From positions 62,001-126,000 of the forward strand of contig NZ_FNAN01000018.1 of the NCBI RefSeq assembly GCF_900101885.1: a DNA stretch of 64,000 bases, read 5' to 3'. The DNA is from Dyadobacter soli (lineage in GTDB: Bacteria > Bacteroidota > Bacteroidia > Cytophagales > Spirosomataceae). Numbering within the stretch: position 1 is the first letter of the stretch; every line of letters starts with the position of its first letter. Positions 42,424 through 51,237 of the stretch are shown in pieces. The translations under genes and the position numbers were made by a program. The notes under the pieces are model-generated. The model made no database searches. It had not been told where the DNA came from and saw nothing but the letters and a program-made list of their open reading frames with translations.

Positions 42424-44691
42424 CTATTTCCCGGCATCCTTCACGAACTTGACATTTTCCTGCGCACCATCCCCGCGTACAAGGCCGATCACGTACGAGC
42501 CCGAGGGCAAACCCTGAATATCGATTTCCTTCCGGGGCTCGTCGGAGCTGTAAACCACCTGACCGGCCGTGTTGATGATCGTTACCGTTTTGACATTCTC
42601 CCATTCACCCGCTTCGATGGTTAGCCTGTCGCTGGCCGGGTTGGGATAAGTGCTGGCGACCGATATCGTTTTGAAATTCACGTTTACGATCTTGCTATAC
42701 GCGAAAGTCCGGTCGCGGTCGATCATTTTCAGGCGATAGAGATTTTCGCCGGCCGATGGGTCGCTGTCCGTAAAATTGTACCGGGTAATGGCATTCAATA
42801 CATCGCCGCCCGCAGGAAGCGAGCCTATTTGCACCCATTTTTTGCCATCGGTGCTCCGCTCCACGTCAAATTTTTCGCTATTCACCTCTTCGGATGTCGA
42901 CCAGGCAAGTAATGCCTGCCGTCCTTCTTTTACAGCCGTAAAATCGATCAGTTTCACGGGCAATGCGCGGGCCACCTGCAACACTTTCGATGAGGATTTG
43001 GCGCTGCACCCGCTGCGTGTGGATTTGGCAGTATAGTTATAGTTTCCGGGTGTGTCGGGGGCATTGATCGTGATCGAGCTACCGGTTTGGTTGGTGGCGC
43101 CCTCTCCGCTCCACACGTAGTTGGCGGCATTGCATTCCGGCCCCTGGCAATTAATGCTGAGCGTCACGGCCGCCCCTGTCACTACCTTGGCGGGAGCGGT
43201 GTTGACATTCACCGAAAACGAGCACGGAAGGTAATTGCCGCTCTCCCAGATGTTTTCCCAATAGCCCGTGTCCGTCATCCGGATGGATTTGGGTTGAAGG
43301 TCCGACTGGCCGAAATTCTGACCGCCGATCTGGTTCCAGGTTTCAAAAAGGAAGTTTCCGGTAAATACGTTCGGAAAAATATTGACCGTCACCGCTTCGG
43401 CACGTGCAGGTGGCTGATAGGATGGTTTAAGGTATTGCTCACGGCACAATGCGAGTGTGGGTGCGAGTTGAGCTATTTCAATATCGCTGAAATGCATGGC
43501 GATATGCACGTAATCGGCGCCGTGTTTGTAGGCACGGGGAAGCCATTCGTAGGGAATGCCCCCATTGAGCCCCTGCCCCCCGCTGGGCTGGCCGAGGTCG
43601 GTCGGATCAAATTCCAGGCCTGCTATTTTGTTGGGATAAGTGCCCTTAATCACATCGATTCCCATGATTTTCTTCCAAAGGTCCCATTGGCTGGTGCCGT
43701 CGGTGTGGTAGATGCCATCCGACAGTTCCAGCGCCAGCGGAAGAGTGCTGCTGTGCAAATGCCAGTTGTTGCCCTGTACGGAACCTACGTCGGAGATGAA
43801 ATGCAATACCTTAATGGAAGAATTACGGTTTTTGACGGTTTCGTAAAAATCCTTGAAAAGTGTCAGTAAACCCCACGCCGCGAAGCGATGCAGGTCGCGG
43901 CCCATTTCAGAATTGTAATTTCCGTCGGTTGGCTGGGGGGCGGAGGCGATAGGATAGGAGTTTCGGCCCCAGGTAGCATTGGTTTGTCCCGGAAACCGTA
44001 TCGGAAGAAACCTGGTGCGCCATGCCTGCAACGCTTTCGCTTCGAACATGCCGGCGTAGTTGACGGAGTTCATGACTTTGTTGGGCATATAAAACTCTTC
44101 GGAGCCGTTGTTGCCCATCGCCACATACAAAATCCTCGAAGAATACTGCTGTACCTGGGCAAGCGCATCGTCCACGAACGCCAGGAAGCGGCCGGTCGCA
44201 TACTCGGAAAATACCGACGGGGTAGTATTCGAAATGGCCTCGCGCATGAGCGACCCATTGGAGAGCTGGGCAACGTCGACGCTCGAAAGGAAGCTGTCAT
44301 TCCAGTAACCCGGCCGCAGGTAGGAGAAATGCAGCGCGACTTTCATATTCGGATTGAGGTCCAGAATGGCTTTTACGGCCTGGGCCATCTTCGCGCGCTG
44401 GTAATCGCCGAGGGCGGGCTCGTAATGCTCCCATTGAATGTGCAGCCGGATGGCCGTGGGGCTCGCGTCCTTTCCGTTGTGTTTAAGGTTCGCAAATTTG
44501 AGAATGTACTGCCATTGCTCGACGTGGATACCGTTCGGCGCCGTTCGGTCGAAACCGTAGCCTGTGGTGTTGAGGATCAGTTCGCGCTGGGCCAGGAGCC
44601 TGGGTGGACTGCCAAGAAGCAGGGCGACGAAAAATGCGATGGTTAATAAACGTAAGTGAGTGGTTGACAGCGGCAGACCGTTGAAGCGCAT
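42424..44691 (-). CDS. T9SS-exported protein with a TIM-barrel-like N-terminal domain
   Basis: 755 residues with a signal peptide (to LLAQ, residue ~35). Residues 40-430 resemble a glycoside-hydrolase-type barrel: IRLHIQWEHYEPALGDYQ, KVALHFSYLRPGYWND, YVAMGNNGSEEFY (a possible acid/base Glu pair) and GLEFDPTD. No exact family is recognised. A PKD/Ig-like segment with Cys pairs (INCQGPECNAANYVW) and a fibronectin-like region (WSTSEEVNSEKFDVERS) follow, then a T9SS sorting domain (STYPNPASDRLTIEA to KFVKDAGK). A surface glycan-acting role is inferred. Confidence 0.75.
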   Translation of the reverse strand: MRFNGLPLSTTHLRLLTIAFFVALLLGSPPRLLAQRELILNTTGYGFDRTAPNGIHVEQWQYILKFANLKHNGKDASPTAIRLHIQWEHYEPALGDYQRAKMAQAVKAILDLNPNMKVALHFSYLRPGYWNDSFLSSVDVAQLSNGSLMREAISNTTPSVFSEYATGRFLAFVDDALAQVQQYSSRILYVAMGNNGSEEFYMPNKVMNSVNYAGMFEAKALQAWRTRFLPIRFPGQTNATWGRNSYPIASAPQPTDGNYNSEMGRDLHRFAAWGLLTLFKDFYETVKNRNSSIKVLHFISDVGSVQGNNWHLHSSTLPLALELSDGIYHTDGTSQWDLWKKIMGIDVIKGTYPNKIAGLEFDPTDLGQPSGGQGLNGGIPYEWLPRAYKHGADYVHIAMHFSDIEIAQLAPTLALCREQYLKPSYQPPARAEAVTVNIFPNVFTGNFLFETWNQIGGQNFGQSDLQPKSIRMTDTGYWENIWESGNYLPCSFSVNVNTAPAKVVTGAAVTLSINCQGPECNAANYVWSGEGATNQTGSSITINAPDTPGNYNYTAKSTRSGCSAKSSSKVLQVARALPVKLIDFTAVKEGRQALLAWSTSEEVNSEKFDVERSTDGKKWVQIGSLPAGGDVLNAITRYNFTDSDPSAGENLYRLKMIDRDRTFAYSKIVNVNFKTISVASTYPNPASDRLTIEAGEWENVKTVTIINTAGQVVYSSDEPRKEIDIQGLPSGSYVIGLVRGDGAQENVKFVKDAGK

Positions 44692-45056
44692 AAAGTTTTT
44701 GTTCGTGGGCGGTTATGGTTTTTCAGAGTATGCGGGGTGCATTAATTTATTCGATAATTGACATAGAAGTTTATTGACTGCCCAGTGACTGCCCTGATTG
44801 GTACAGCCTGTTGCAGAATTCTGCTGATAATCAAGATGGAAACAGAAGAGGAATTTTAGTTTTTGTGCCTGAACAGGCTACCAGTTCAATTTATTTAGTA
44901 ATGTCAACTTGATAAAGGATGGTTTGAATGCGTTAGAAAGGTAGAGCATTAAAACTATTTTTCAAGGAAATTTAAAAATAAATTCTACAAGCGGTCACAA
45001 AAAAAGTGCTCACCTGTGTAGGTAAGCACTTAGTAAACGGTAAATTTCGGCAGTTG
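44692..45056. other. Gene-free region upstream of the 42424-44691 gene
   Basis: 365 bases without a supportable gene. It holds the ettA terminator (44994-45031) next to a 13-base AAGCGGTCACAAA motif at 44989-45001 that is repeated exactly at 60118-60130. The rest is A/T-rich and probably carries the promoter of the T9SS protein; no clean TAnnTTTG was found. Confidence 0.65.
44994..45031 (-). terminator. Rho-independent terminator after ettA
   Basis: A 12-bp stem with one mismatch (45004-45015 with 45020-45031, GTGT loop) is followed on the minus strand by seven T residues, 26 bases past the ettA stop. Confidence 0.85.
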
Positions 45057-46724
45057 CTACGCCAGCTTTTTGTATTTGATACGGGTAGGAGTAGCATCGT
45101 TGCCAAGCCTTTTACGGCGGTTCTCTTCGTATTCGGAGAAGTTGCCTTCGAACCAGTAAACCTGCGAATCGCCTTCGAATGCGAGAATGTGCGTCGCGAC
45201 GCGGTCGAGGAACCAGCGGTCGTGGGAGATGATCACCGCACAGCCTGCAAAATTTTCCAGACCTTCTTCCAATGCACGGAGAGTGTTCACGTCCAAATCG
45301 TTGGTAGGCTCATCGAGCAGCAACAGATTACCGCCTTCTTTCAATGTCATGGCAAGGTGTACGCGGTTGCGTTCACCACCTGAAAGCGTTCCCACTTTCT
45401 TCTCCTGATCGCCGCCGCCGAAGTTGAACCGGCTCACGTACGCACGGGCGTTCGACTGCTTGCCCGCGAGCATGATCCAGTCGTTGCCGTCGGATACGCT
45501 TTGGTACACTGTTTTGTTCGGATCGAGATTGTCGTGTTCCTGATCTACATAGGCGAGTTGCACAGTCTCACCTACTTCGAAATGGCCAGTCAGCGGTTTG
45601 AGCTGGCCGGTAATGAGTTTGAATAACGTGGTTTTACCCGCACCGTTCGGTCCGATAATCCCTACAATGCCGTTCGGAGGCAATGCGAAGCTGAGGTTTT
45701 CGTACAGCAACCGGTCGCCGAAGCCCATCGATACATTATGCGCTTCGATGACTTTGTTCCCAAGCCGGGGGCCCGACGGGATGAAGATCTCCAATTTCTC
45801 TTCCTTCTCTTTGCCTTCCTCGCTGAGCAATCTCTCGTAAGCGCCCAGCCTCGCTTTGGATTTCGCCTGACGTGCTTTTGGCGCCAAACGCACCCATTCC
45901 AGCTCGCGCTGCAATGTTTTCTGGCGTTTCGATTCGGTTTTTTCTTCTTTTTTCAGGCGTTCCTGCTTCTGTTCCAGCCAGGAAGTGTAATTGCCTTTCC
46001 ACGGAATACCTTCGCCGCGGTCGAGTTCGAGGATCCAGCCGGCTACGTTGTCGAGGAAGTAGCGGTCGTGGGTTACGGCGATAACCGTTCCTTTATATTG
46101 TCTTAAATGCTCTTCGAGCCACAGTACCGACTCGGCGTCGAGGTGGTTGGTAGGTTCATCGAGCAAGAGCACATCCGGCTGGCGCAGCAGGAGGCGGCAC
46201 AACGCGACCCGTCGTTTTTCACCACCCGAAAGTGTGGAGATCAAGGTATCCGAAGGTGGGCAGCGGAGGGCGTCCATCGCGATTTCGAGACGGTTGTCCA
46301 GGTTCCAGGCATCGGATGCGTCGAGTTTTTCCTGCACTTCGCCTTGTCTTTCCAGCAATTTGTCGAAATCTGCGTCTTCTGCACCGAACGCCTCATTGAT
46401 CTCGTCGAATTCTTTCAATAGATTTACAATTTCTTGTACACCTTCTTCTACAACTTCGCGAACGGTCTTATTGGGATCCAGTTTCGGTTCCTGTTCGAGC
46501 ATTCCGACGGAGTAGCCGGGAGAGAAAACTACCTCACCCTGAATGTCTTTGTCGATGCCGGCGATGACGCGGAGGAGCGTCGACTTACCGGAGCCGTTCA
46601 GACCGAGGACGCCTATTTTGGCACCATAGAAAAAGGATAAATAAATGTTTTTAATAATATGTCTGTTGGGAGGAATGATTTTGTTAACCCCCGACATTGA
46701 GAAAATAATGGTTTCGTTACTCAT
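45057..46724 (-). CDS. ettA: ABC-F ATPase, energy-dependent translational throttle protein
   Basis: 555 residues with two ABC cassettes: Walker A LGLNGSGKST (~40) and IGPNGAGKTT (~360), signatures LSGGEKRRV and LSGGERNRV, and Walker B LLLDEPTNHLD and LLLDEPTNDLD. The EttA 'arm' insertion in the first cassette and the long P-site tRNA-interaction linker rich in Lys/Glu lie between. EttA binds the ribosomal E site and gates elongation according to ATP level. Monocistronic with its own terminator. Confidence 0.93.
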   Translation of the reverse strand: MSNETIIFSMSGVNKIIPPNRHIIKNIYLSFFYGAKIGVLGLNGSGKSTLLRVIAGIDKDIQGEVVFSPGYSVGMLEQEPKLDPNKTVREVVEEGVQEIVNLLKEFDEINEAFGAEDADFDKLLERQGEVQEKLDASDAWNLDNRLEIAMDALRCPPSDTLISTLSGGEKRRVALCRLLLRQPDVLLLDEPTNHLDAESVLWLEEHLRQYKGTVIAVTHDRYFLDNVAGWILELDRGEGIPWKGNYTSWLEQKQERLKKEEKTESKRQKTLQRELEWVRLAPKARQAKSKARLGAYERLLSEEGKEKEEKLEIFIPSGPRLGNKVIEAHNVSMGFGDRLLYENLSFALPPNGIVGIIGPNGAGKTTLFKLITGQLKPLTGHFEVGETVQLAYVDQEHDNLDPNKTVYQSVSDGNDWIMLAGKQSNARAYVSRFNFGGGDQEKKVGTLSGGERNRVHLAMTLKEGGNLLLLDEPTNDLDVNTLRALEEGLENFAGCAVIISHDRWFLDRVATHILAFEGDSQVYWFEGNFSEYEENRRKRLGNDATPTRIKYKKLA

Positions 46725-46796
46725 TTTTTGTTTAATTTGTGCGTAACAAATATCGTTATATATCCCTACACTTAGCAGATAAAAAAAATTGAAAGA

Positions 46797-48077
46797 ATGG
46801 AAAATGCCACATTGAATGATGAATACGGCTACGTTAAGGACAGCAAAGTATTTTTAAAGGGGTATCTGGATTTCCCCGACCGGCAAATTGGAGAAGTAAA
46901 AAGGACTGAACAGGAAGCGATTGATTATTTCAAGAATCGTTTTAACATTGTCCTGAACAAAGTAGAGCAGCTGGAACGCGAAATTGATGAAGCACTTAAT
47001 AAGGGCTCCTATCTTACCAAACTGATCCAGTTACAACGCAAGTTGAAAAGTTTTGATGCGTTGGGCGATTTTGTGCCATTGCTGAGAAGGCTGGAAGAGA
47101 AGGAAGAATACCTCAAAAGCCTTATTGAAGTTAACCAGCTGAAAAACCTGGAAATCAAACGCGCGCTGATCGAAGACGTCAAAGTTGCCGCCGCTGTTAC
47201 CGATTACGCCACCGCTACGGACCAGATCCAGGAAATCAAAGCCAAATGGATTCGCACCGGTCCGGTCGACAAGGAATACCAGGAAGAAATTGAAACTACA
47301 TTCCAGCAAATCCTGGATGATTTCTTCCAACGCCGCCGCGATTATTTCGACGAGCAAAACAAACTGAACCAGTATCGTATAGAAGAATACGAAAAGCTGA
47401 TCAAAATCACCAAAACGCTTAGTTACGCCAAAGATCTCGACGAAGCCTATGCCAAAGCGAGAGATGTCCGGAATGCATGGAACAATATCGGAGAAGTTCC
47501 GCCAAAACGCTTTTTCAAAGTCAATAAGGCTTACCGTCACTTTTTGAAACTGTTCTACGACAAGTATAATGCAGCCAAAGGCATCGAACCGAAAGTACGC
47601 ATTGACCCGCGCATTGTAGAACAGCAGAAATTGCTGGCCCAGGCGGAAACACTTTTGAGATCGCCGGATATTATCGAAGCATCGCAGGAAGCGAAAGCAT
47701 TGCTCAGCAAATGGAAGGAAATCAAAATCCCGTTCAAGCTGGCAGACAAGGAACTGGCGGAACGATTCCGGATGGTGTGCGACAAGATATTCGAGCTAAG
47801 CTACCTGGCGCGCGTGATCAGCCGCAAATACCCTGCTTTCGACATGAAAAGCCCCGAAGAGCAGCTCCGTACCAAATACCGCGAGCTCGAATGGCTTACC
47901 AAACGCGAGAAAAGCGACCTGGAATTTGCACAGCTGGAATTTGACCGTACCGCCACCGGCGATCCCGAACAGGATAAGCAAGCCGTGGGCCGCATCAATA
48001 TCCAGAAACGCAAGGTTCAGATGAAAGAGCGTATCCTCATTGAATTTGAAAGAAAATTGAAAGCTATTACCGGGTGA
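46797..48077 (+). CDS. DUF349-containing coiled-coil protein
   Basis: 426 residues, almost entirely helical and highly charged. At least four DUF349-type segments are visible, marked by the pattern WNxIGxVPxKxxxxxxxxYRxFLKxFYDKYN and variants (KAKWIRTGPVDKEY, VRNAWNNIGEVPPKRFF, LLSKWKEIKIPFKLADK). DUF349 proteins are widespread in Bacteroidota; the function is not established. Divergent from ettA. Confidence 0.88.
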   Translation: MENATLNDEYGYVKDSKVFLKGYLDFPDRQIGEVKRTEQEAIDYFKNRFNIVLNKVEQLEREIDEALNKGSYLTKLIQLQRKLKSFDALGDFVPLLRRLEEKEEYLKSLIEVNQLKNLEIKRALIEDVKVAAAVTDYATATDQIQEIKAKWIRTGPVDKEYQEEIETTFQQILDDFFQRRRDYFDEQNKLNQYRIEEYEKLIKITKTLSYAKDLDEAYAKARDVRNAWNNIGEVPPKRFFKVNKAYRHFLKLFYDKYNAAKGIEPKVRIDPRIVEQQKLLAQAETLLRSPDIIEASQEAKALLSKWKEIKIPFKLADKELAERFRMVCDKIFELSYLARVISRKYPAFDMKSPEEQLRTKYRELEWLTKREKSDLEFAQLEFDRTATGDPEQDKQAVGRINIQKRKVQMKERILIEFERKLKAITG

Positions 48078-48102
48078 CGCTCACAGGCTAATGTCTTACC
48101 GG

Positions 48103-49125
48103 CTAGTGTCGCATAGACGACTTGTTAATTACCAAATTAGATTGCAATACCCTGGTCTCGAATTCGGCCGGGGTATTTTTGCTTTCAATAAGGTCCAAAA
48201 GCAGTGAAGTAGCCTGCTGGCCCATTTCGAACGACGGCTGCGTGACCGAGCTCACCGGCGGGTCGAGGAGTGACGACATGGCAATGTCGCAAAAGCCCAC
48301 TACCGCCACGTCGTCGGGCATTTTGTAGCCGAGCTGCCGCAATGCCCAGTGAATGCCCATGGTAATGCGGTCGCTGGCCCCGAAAATGGCATCCGGGCGC
48401 TCGCGGAGGGCCATGAGCTGGTAGGTACGCTCGGTACCGCCTGCCTGGGTGATCTCGCTATGCAGCACCCATTCTTCCTGGAAATCGATCCCGTACTTCC
48501 GCAATGCATCCTTATAACCTTCCAAACGGAAACGTGTAATAGATACCGGTTTCGGCCCGGCAATGTGCGCAATGCGCCTGCAACCACGCTTGATCAAATG
48601 CTCCGTCGCGTCGAATGCGCCCTTGTAGTCGTCCACGCGCACCTTATGCGTGTGCATGGCATCGCTCACGCGGTCGAAGAACACAACGGGAATGCCCTGT
48701 TCCTGCAAGGATGCGAAGTGATCGATATTCTCGGACTGGCTCGAAATGGCTACTACCAGGCCGTCAACACGGCGCGATGCAATGTGGCGCGTTGCCGAGC
48801 GCTCGCGTTCGAGGAGTTCGTGGCTTTGGTAGATCATCGTATGGTAGCCACGGCTGTATGCAATATCCTCCACGCCGCCGATCGCCGACGAGTAAAAACG
48901 GTTGGCAATGTCCGGTACGATCACTCCGATCGTCTGCGTGCGGTTTTTGAGTAAACTGATCGCGATCGGGTTGGGGTAGTAGTTGAGTTGTTCGGCGAGG
49001 TCTATCACCTTTTGCTTGGTTTCTTCGCTGATCTCGCTGCTGTCGCGCAACGCCCGCGACACGGTCGATTTGGAAATGCCGAGTTGCCTTGCAATCTCTT
49101 TGATGGTGATAGAAACCTTTTTCAT
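48103..49125 (-). CDS. LacI-family transcriptional regulator (probable hexuronate-locus repressor)
   Basis: 340 residues from the ATG at 49125; the ORF's first Met lies 20 codons upstream without protein character. The N-terminal LacI HTH is clear (TIKEIARQLGISKSTVSRALRD) and is followed by the hinge NYYPNPIAISL and a periplasmic-binding-protein-like effector domain (IGVIVPDIANRFYS, VDGLVVAIS, DAIFGASDRITMGI). It is divergent from the ECF sigma-uxuA-uxaC operon and shares a repeat-rich 281-base spacer with it, so it probably controls hexuronate catabolism. Confidence 0.92.
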   Translation of the reverse strand: MKKVSITIKEIARQLGISKSTVSRALRDSSEISEETKQKVIDLAEQLNYYPNPIAISLLKNRTQTIGVIVPDIANRFYSSAIGGVEDIAYSRGYHTMIYQSHELLERERSATRHIASRRVDGLVVAISSQSENIDHFASLQEQGIPVVFFDRVSDAMHTHKVRVDDYKGAFDATEHLIKRGCRRIAHIAGPKPVSITRFRLEGYKDALRKYGIDFQEEWVLHSEITQAGGTERTYQLMALRERPDAIFGASDRITMGIHWALRQLGYKMPDDVAVVGFCDIAMSSLLDPPVSSVTQPSFEMGQQATSLLLDLIESKNTPAEFETRVLQSNLVINKSSMRH

Positions 49126-49406
49126 AGGGGTATATTGAAATAGTACAATCTTGCTAAAAATTCCCGGAAATAGCCTAACGGTCAATGTTGCACAAAGTCA
49201 CTGATGTTCGCACAAAGTTCCGGGAAAAATTGCGGGAATGGGAACGGTTCCGGGAACGGTTGCGTAAATTTATTGCTTTTTTTCAAGAATTATTTTTGTG
49301 TATCAGCGACTGAGTGTTTAAACTAGGTAAATCATCGACGAAGACAAAGGGCTAAACACCACTACAATTCCAGGAAATTTTCTATAATTAACCTAGCTCA
49401 GTTTAC
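49126..49406. promoter_or_regulatory. Divergent control region with repeated GGGAACGGTT motifs
   Basis: Between the LacI gene and the sigma factor gene. GGGAACGGTT occurs twice, 12 bases apart (49240-49249, 49252-49261); the first includes the perfect palindrome GGAACGGTTCC (49241-49251). A TTCCCGGAA palindrome is at 49161-49169. GCACAAAGT occurs twice (49190-49198, 49210-49218); read on the minus strand these give TTTG elements. These are likely LacI-type operators and promoter parts. Confidence 0.5.
49291..49298 (+). promoter_or_regulatory. Candidate -7 box (TATTTTTG) for the sigma factor-uxuA-uxaC operon
   Basis: TATTTTTG matches TAnnTTTG exactly, 108 bases before the ATG at 49407 and about 30 bases downstream of the GGGAACGGTT pair, a position where a bound repressor would block it. 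Confidence 0.42.
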
Positions 49407-50018
49407 ATGGAGACAAACTCACTTACCAGTACATTACCATCAGCCTGTTCTCAGAAAAGTATACTGGAGACCCTGTTTGGGAAAGTGGTGACTAACGGTG
49501 ATTATAATGCCTTCCGCGAGTTGTTCACACGTCATTACCGATCGCTTTGCAACTATGCAATGCGCGTGGTGGTAACGCGGGAGATCGCGGAGGAAGTGGT
49601 ATCCGATGTATTTGTTAAACTTTGGAAAAATCGTGAGCAGATTGAAGTGCATACTTCATTTCAGGCTTACATTTACAGAGCTGTGCGCAATCAGGCGCTG
49701 GATTACCTGAAACTGCGTATCCACCGTCAGAATGAGCGGGATTCGCTGGAATCGGTGCAGTGGAATATGAACCACGCCGACCATTTCTCGCCCGCCGAGG
49801 AGCTGTCGTACAACGAATTTTACGAGCATATAGAAGATTGTATCCAGGCATTGCCGCGCCAGTGCCAGCTCATTTTCCGTTTGAGCCGAGAGGAAGGCCT
49901 GCGCTACCGCGATATTGCGGAGCGTCTGGAAATTTCCGTCAAAACAGTGGAAACGCAAATGAGCCGCGCATTGAAAGTCCTGCGCGAGCGCGTGCCGGAG
50001 CATAGATTGGTAGCTTAG
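49407..50018 (+). CDS. ECF-type RNA polymerase sigma factor
   Basis: 203 residues. Region 2 is visible as FRELFTRHYRSLCNYAMRVV to EEVVSDVFVKLWKN, and region 4 as FRLSREEGLRYRDIAERLEISVKTVETQMSRALKVLRER, in part. This is the layout of Bacteroidota ECF (RpoE-like) sigma factors that normally sit beside a FecR-like anti-sigma gene and a SusC/D pair. Here it lies 14 bases upstream of uxuA and has no anti-sigma gene nearby, so it is the first gene of a catabolic operon, which is unusual. Confidence 0.92.
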   Translation: METNSLTSTLPSACSQKSILETLFGKVVTNGDYNAFRELFTRHYRSLCNYAMRVVVTREIAEEVVSDVFVKLWKNREQIEVHTSFQAYIYRAVRNQALDYLKLRIHRQNERDSLESVQWNMNHADHFSPAEELSYNEFYEHIEDCIQALPRQCQLIFRLSREEGLRYRDIAERLEISVKTVETQMSRALKVLRERVPEHRLVA

Positions 50019-50032
50019 AGCATTAAATTACA

Positions 50033-51220
50033 ATGGCATTAGAACAAACCTGGCGTTGGTTCGGCCCTAACGACCCTGTTTCGTTGCAGGATATCCGTCA
50101 GGCCGGGGCAACCGGAATCGTCACCGCATTACATCACATTCCCAATGGAGAAGTTTGGGAAGTATCAGAAATTCAGGCGCGTAAGCAGCTGATCGAAGAC
50201 GCCGGCCTTACGTGGTCGGTCGTGGAAAGCGTGCCTGTGCACGAATCGATCAAAACGCGGTCCGGTGATTTTGAAAAACATATATTGAATTACCAGCAGT
50301 CGCTCCGTAACCTGGGACAATGCGGTATCGATACCGTCTGCTACAATTTCATGCCCATTCTCGACTGGACGCGTACCGATCTGGATGCGCCGATGAAAGA
50401 TGGTTCAACTGGTTTGCGTTTCGATGCAACGCAGTTCGCCGCTTTTGATCTTTATCTTTTAGAAAGGCCGGAGGCCGGAGCGCTGTATACCGAAGACCAG
50501 AAGCGTGCTGCGAAAATTTGGCTCGACACGGCGTCGGAGGAAGAGAAGCAAAAGCTCGTCCGTAATATCATCGCGGGTCTGCCGGGTTCGGAAGAAAGCT
50601 TTACAGTGGAGCAATTCAGGAAAGTTTTGAAGACCTACGAGCATATCGGCGATTTCGAATTGCGCACGCATTTGTATCAGTTCATCCAGGCCATCGGGCC
50701 GGTGGCGGAGGAGGCGGGAATCCAATTGGCGATCCACCCGGACGACCCTCCTTACCCGATCCTCGGTTTGCCACGCGTGGTAAGTACGGAGACCGATGCG
50801 GAAATGCTTTTGAAAGCATATGACAAGCAGGCGAATGGCATTTGTTTTTGTACCGGCTCTTATGGCGTACGGCCGGATAACGACCTCGCCGGAATGGTCG
50901 ACAGGCTGGGCAACAGGATCCATTTCATCCACCTGCGTGCCACCAAGCGCGAGCACGACGGCAGCTTTTACGAGGCCGATCACCTCGATGGCGACGTGGA
51001 TATGTACGGGGTCATGCGGGCATTGGTATTGGAGCAGAAAAGGCGGGAAAATGAAGGTAGAACCGATTTGAGAATGCCTTTCCGTCCTGATCATGGCCAC
51101 CGTATGCTCGATGATCTGTCGGCTACGAAGCGGACCAACCCGGGTTACACGGCCATCGGTCGCCTGCGCGGGCTTGCCGAGTTGCGCGGACTCGAATACG
51201 GCATTGAAAGAAGTTTGTGA
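50033..51220 (+). CDS. uxuA: Mannonate dehydratase
   Basis: 395 residues. UxuA converts D-mannonate to 2-keto-3-deoxy-D-gluconate in glucuronate breakdown. TIM-barrel family marks include LEQTWRWFGPNDPVSL at the N terminus, the metal-binding IHPDDPP (His-Asp pair), CTGSYG, FIHLRA and MPFRPDHGHRMLDD near the C terminus. The stop is 17 bases ahead of the uxaC ATG, and the ECF sigma gene precedes it closely. Confidence 0.96.
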   Translation: MALEQTWRWFGPNDPVSLQDIRQAGATGIVTALHHIPNGEVWEVSEIQARKQLIEDAGLTWSVVESVPVHESIKTRSGDFEKHILNYQQSLRNLGQCGIDTVCYNFMPILDWTRTDLDAPMKDGSTGLRFDATQFAAFDLYLLERPEAGALYTEDQKRAAKIWLDTASEEEKQKLVRNIIAGLPGSEESFTVEQFRKVLKTYEHIGDFELRTHLYQFIQAIGPVAEEAGIQLAIHPDDPPYPILGLPRVVSTETDAEMLLKAYDKQANGICFCTGSYGVRPDNDLAGMVDRLGNRIHFIHLRATKREHDGSFYEADHLDGDVDMYGVMRALVLEQKRRENEGRTDLRMPFRPDHGHRMLDDLSATKRTNPGYTAIGRLRGLAELRGLEYGIERSL

Positions 51221-51237
51221 TTGTAACAAGAAAGAGA

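Noticed and set aside
43087..43869. 260-codon open frame antisense to the T9SS barrel protein gene
   Set aside because: Shadow of the real gene; no signal peptide, motif or neighbour support.
49221..49261. GGGAA-type repeats considered as a CRISPR or tandem satellite
   Set aside because: The units are short, irregular and confined to a promoter region; operator sites fit better.
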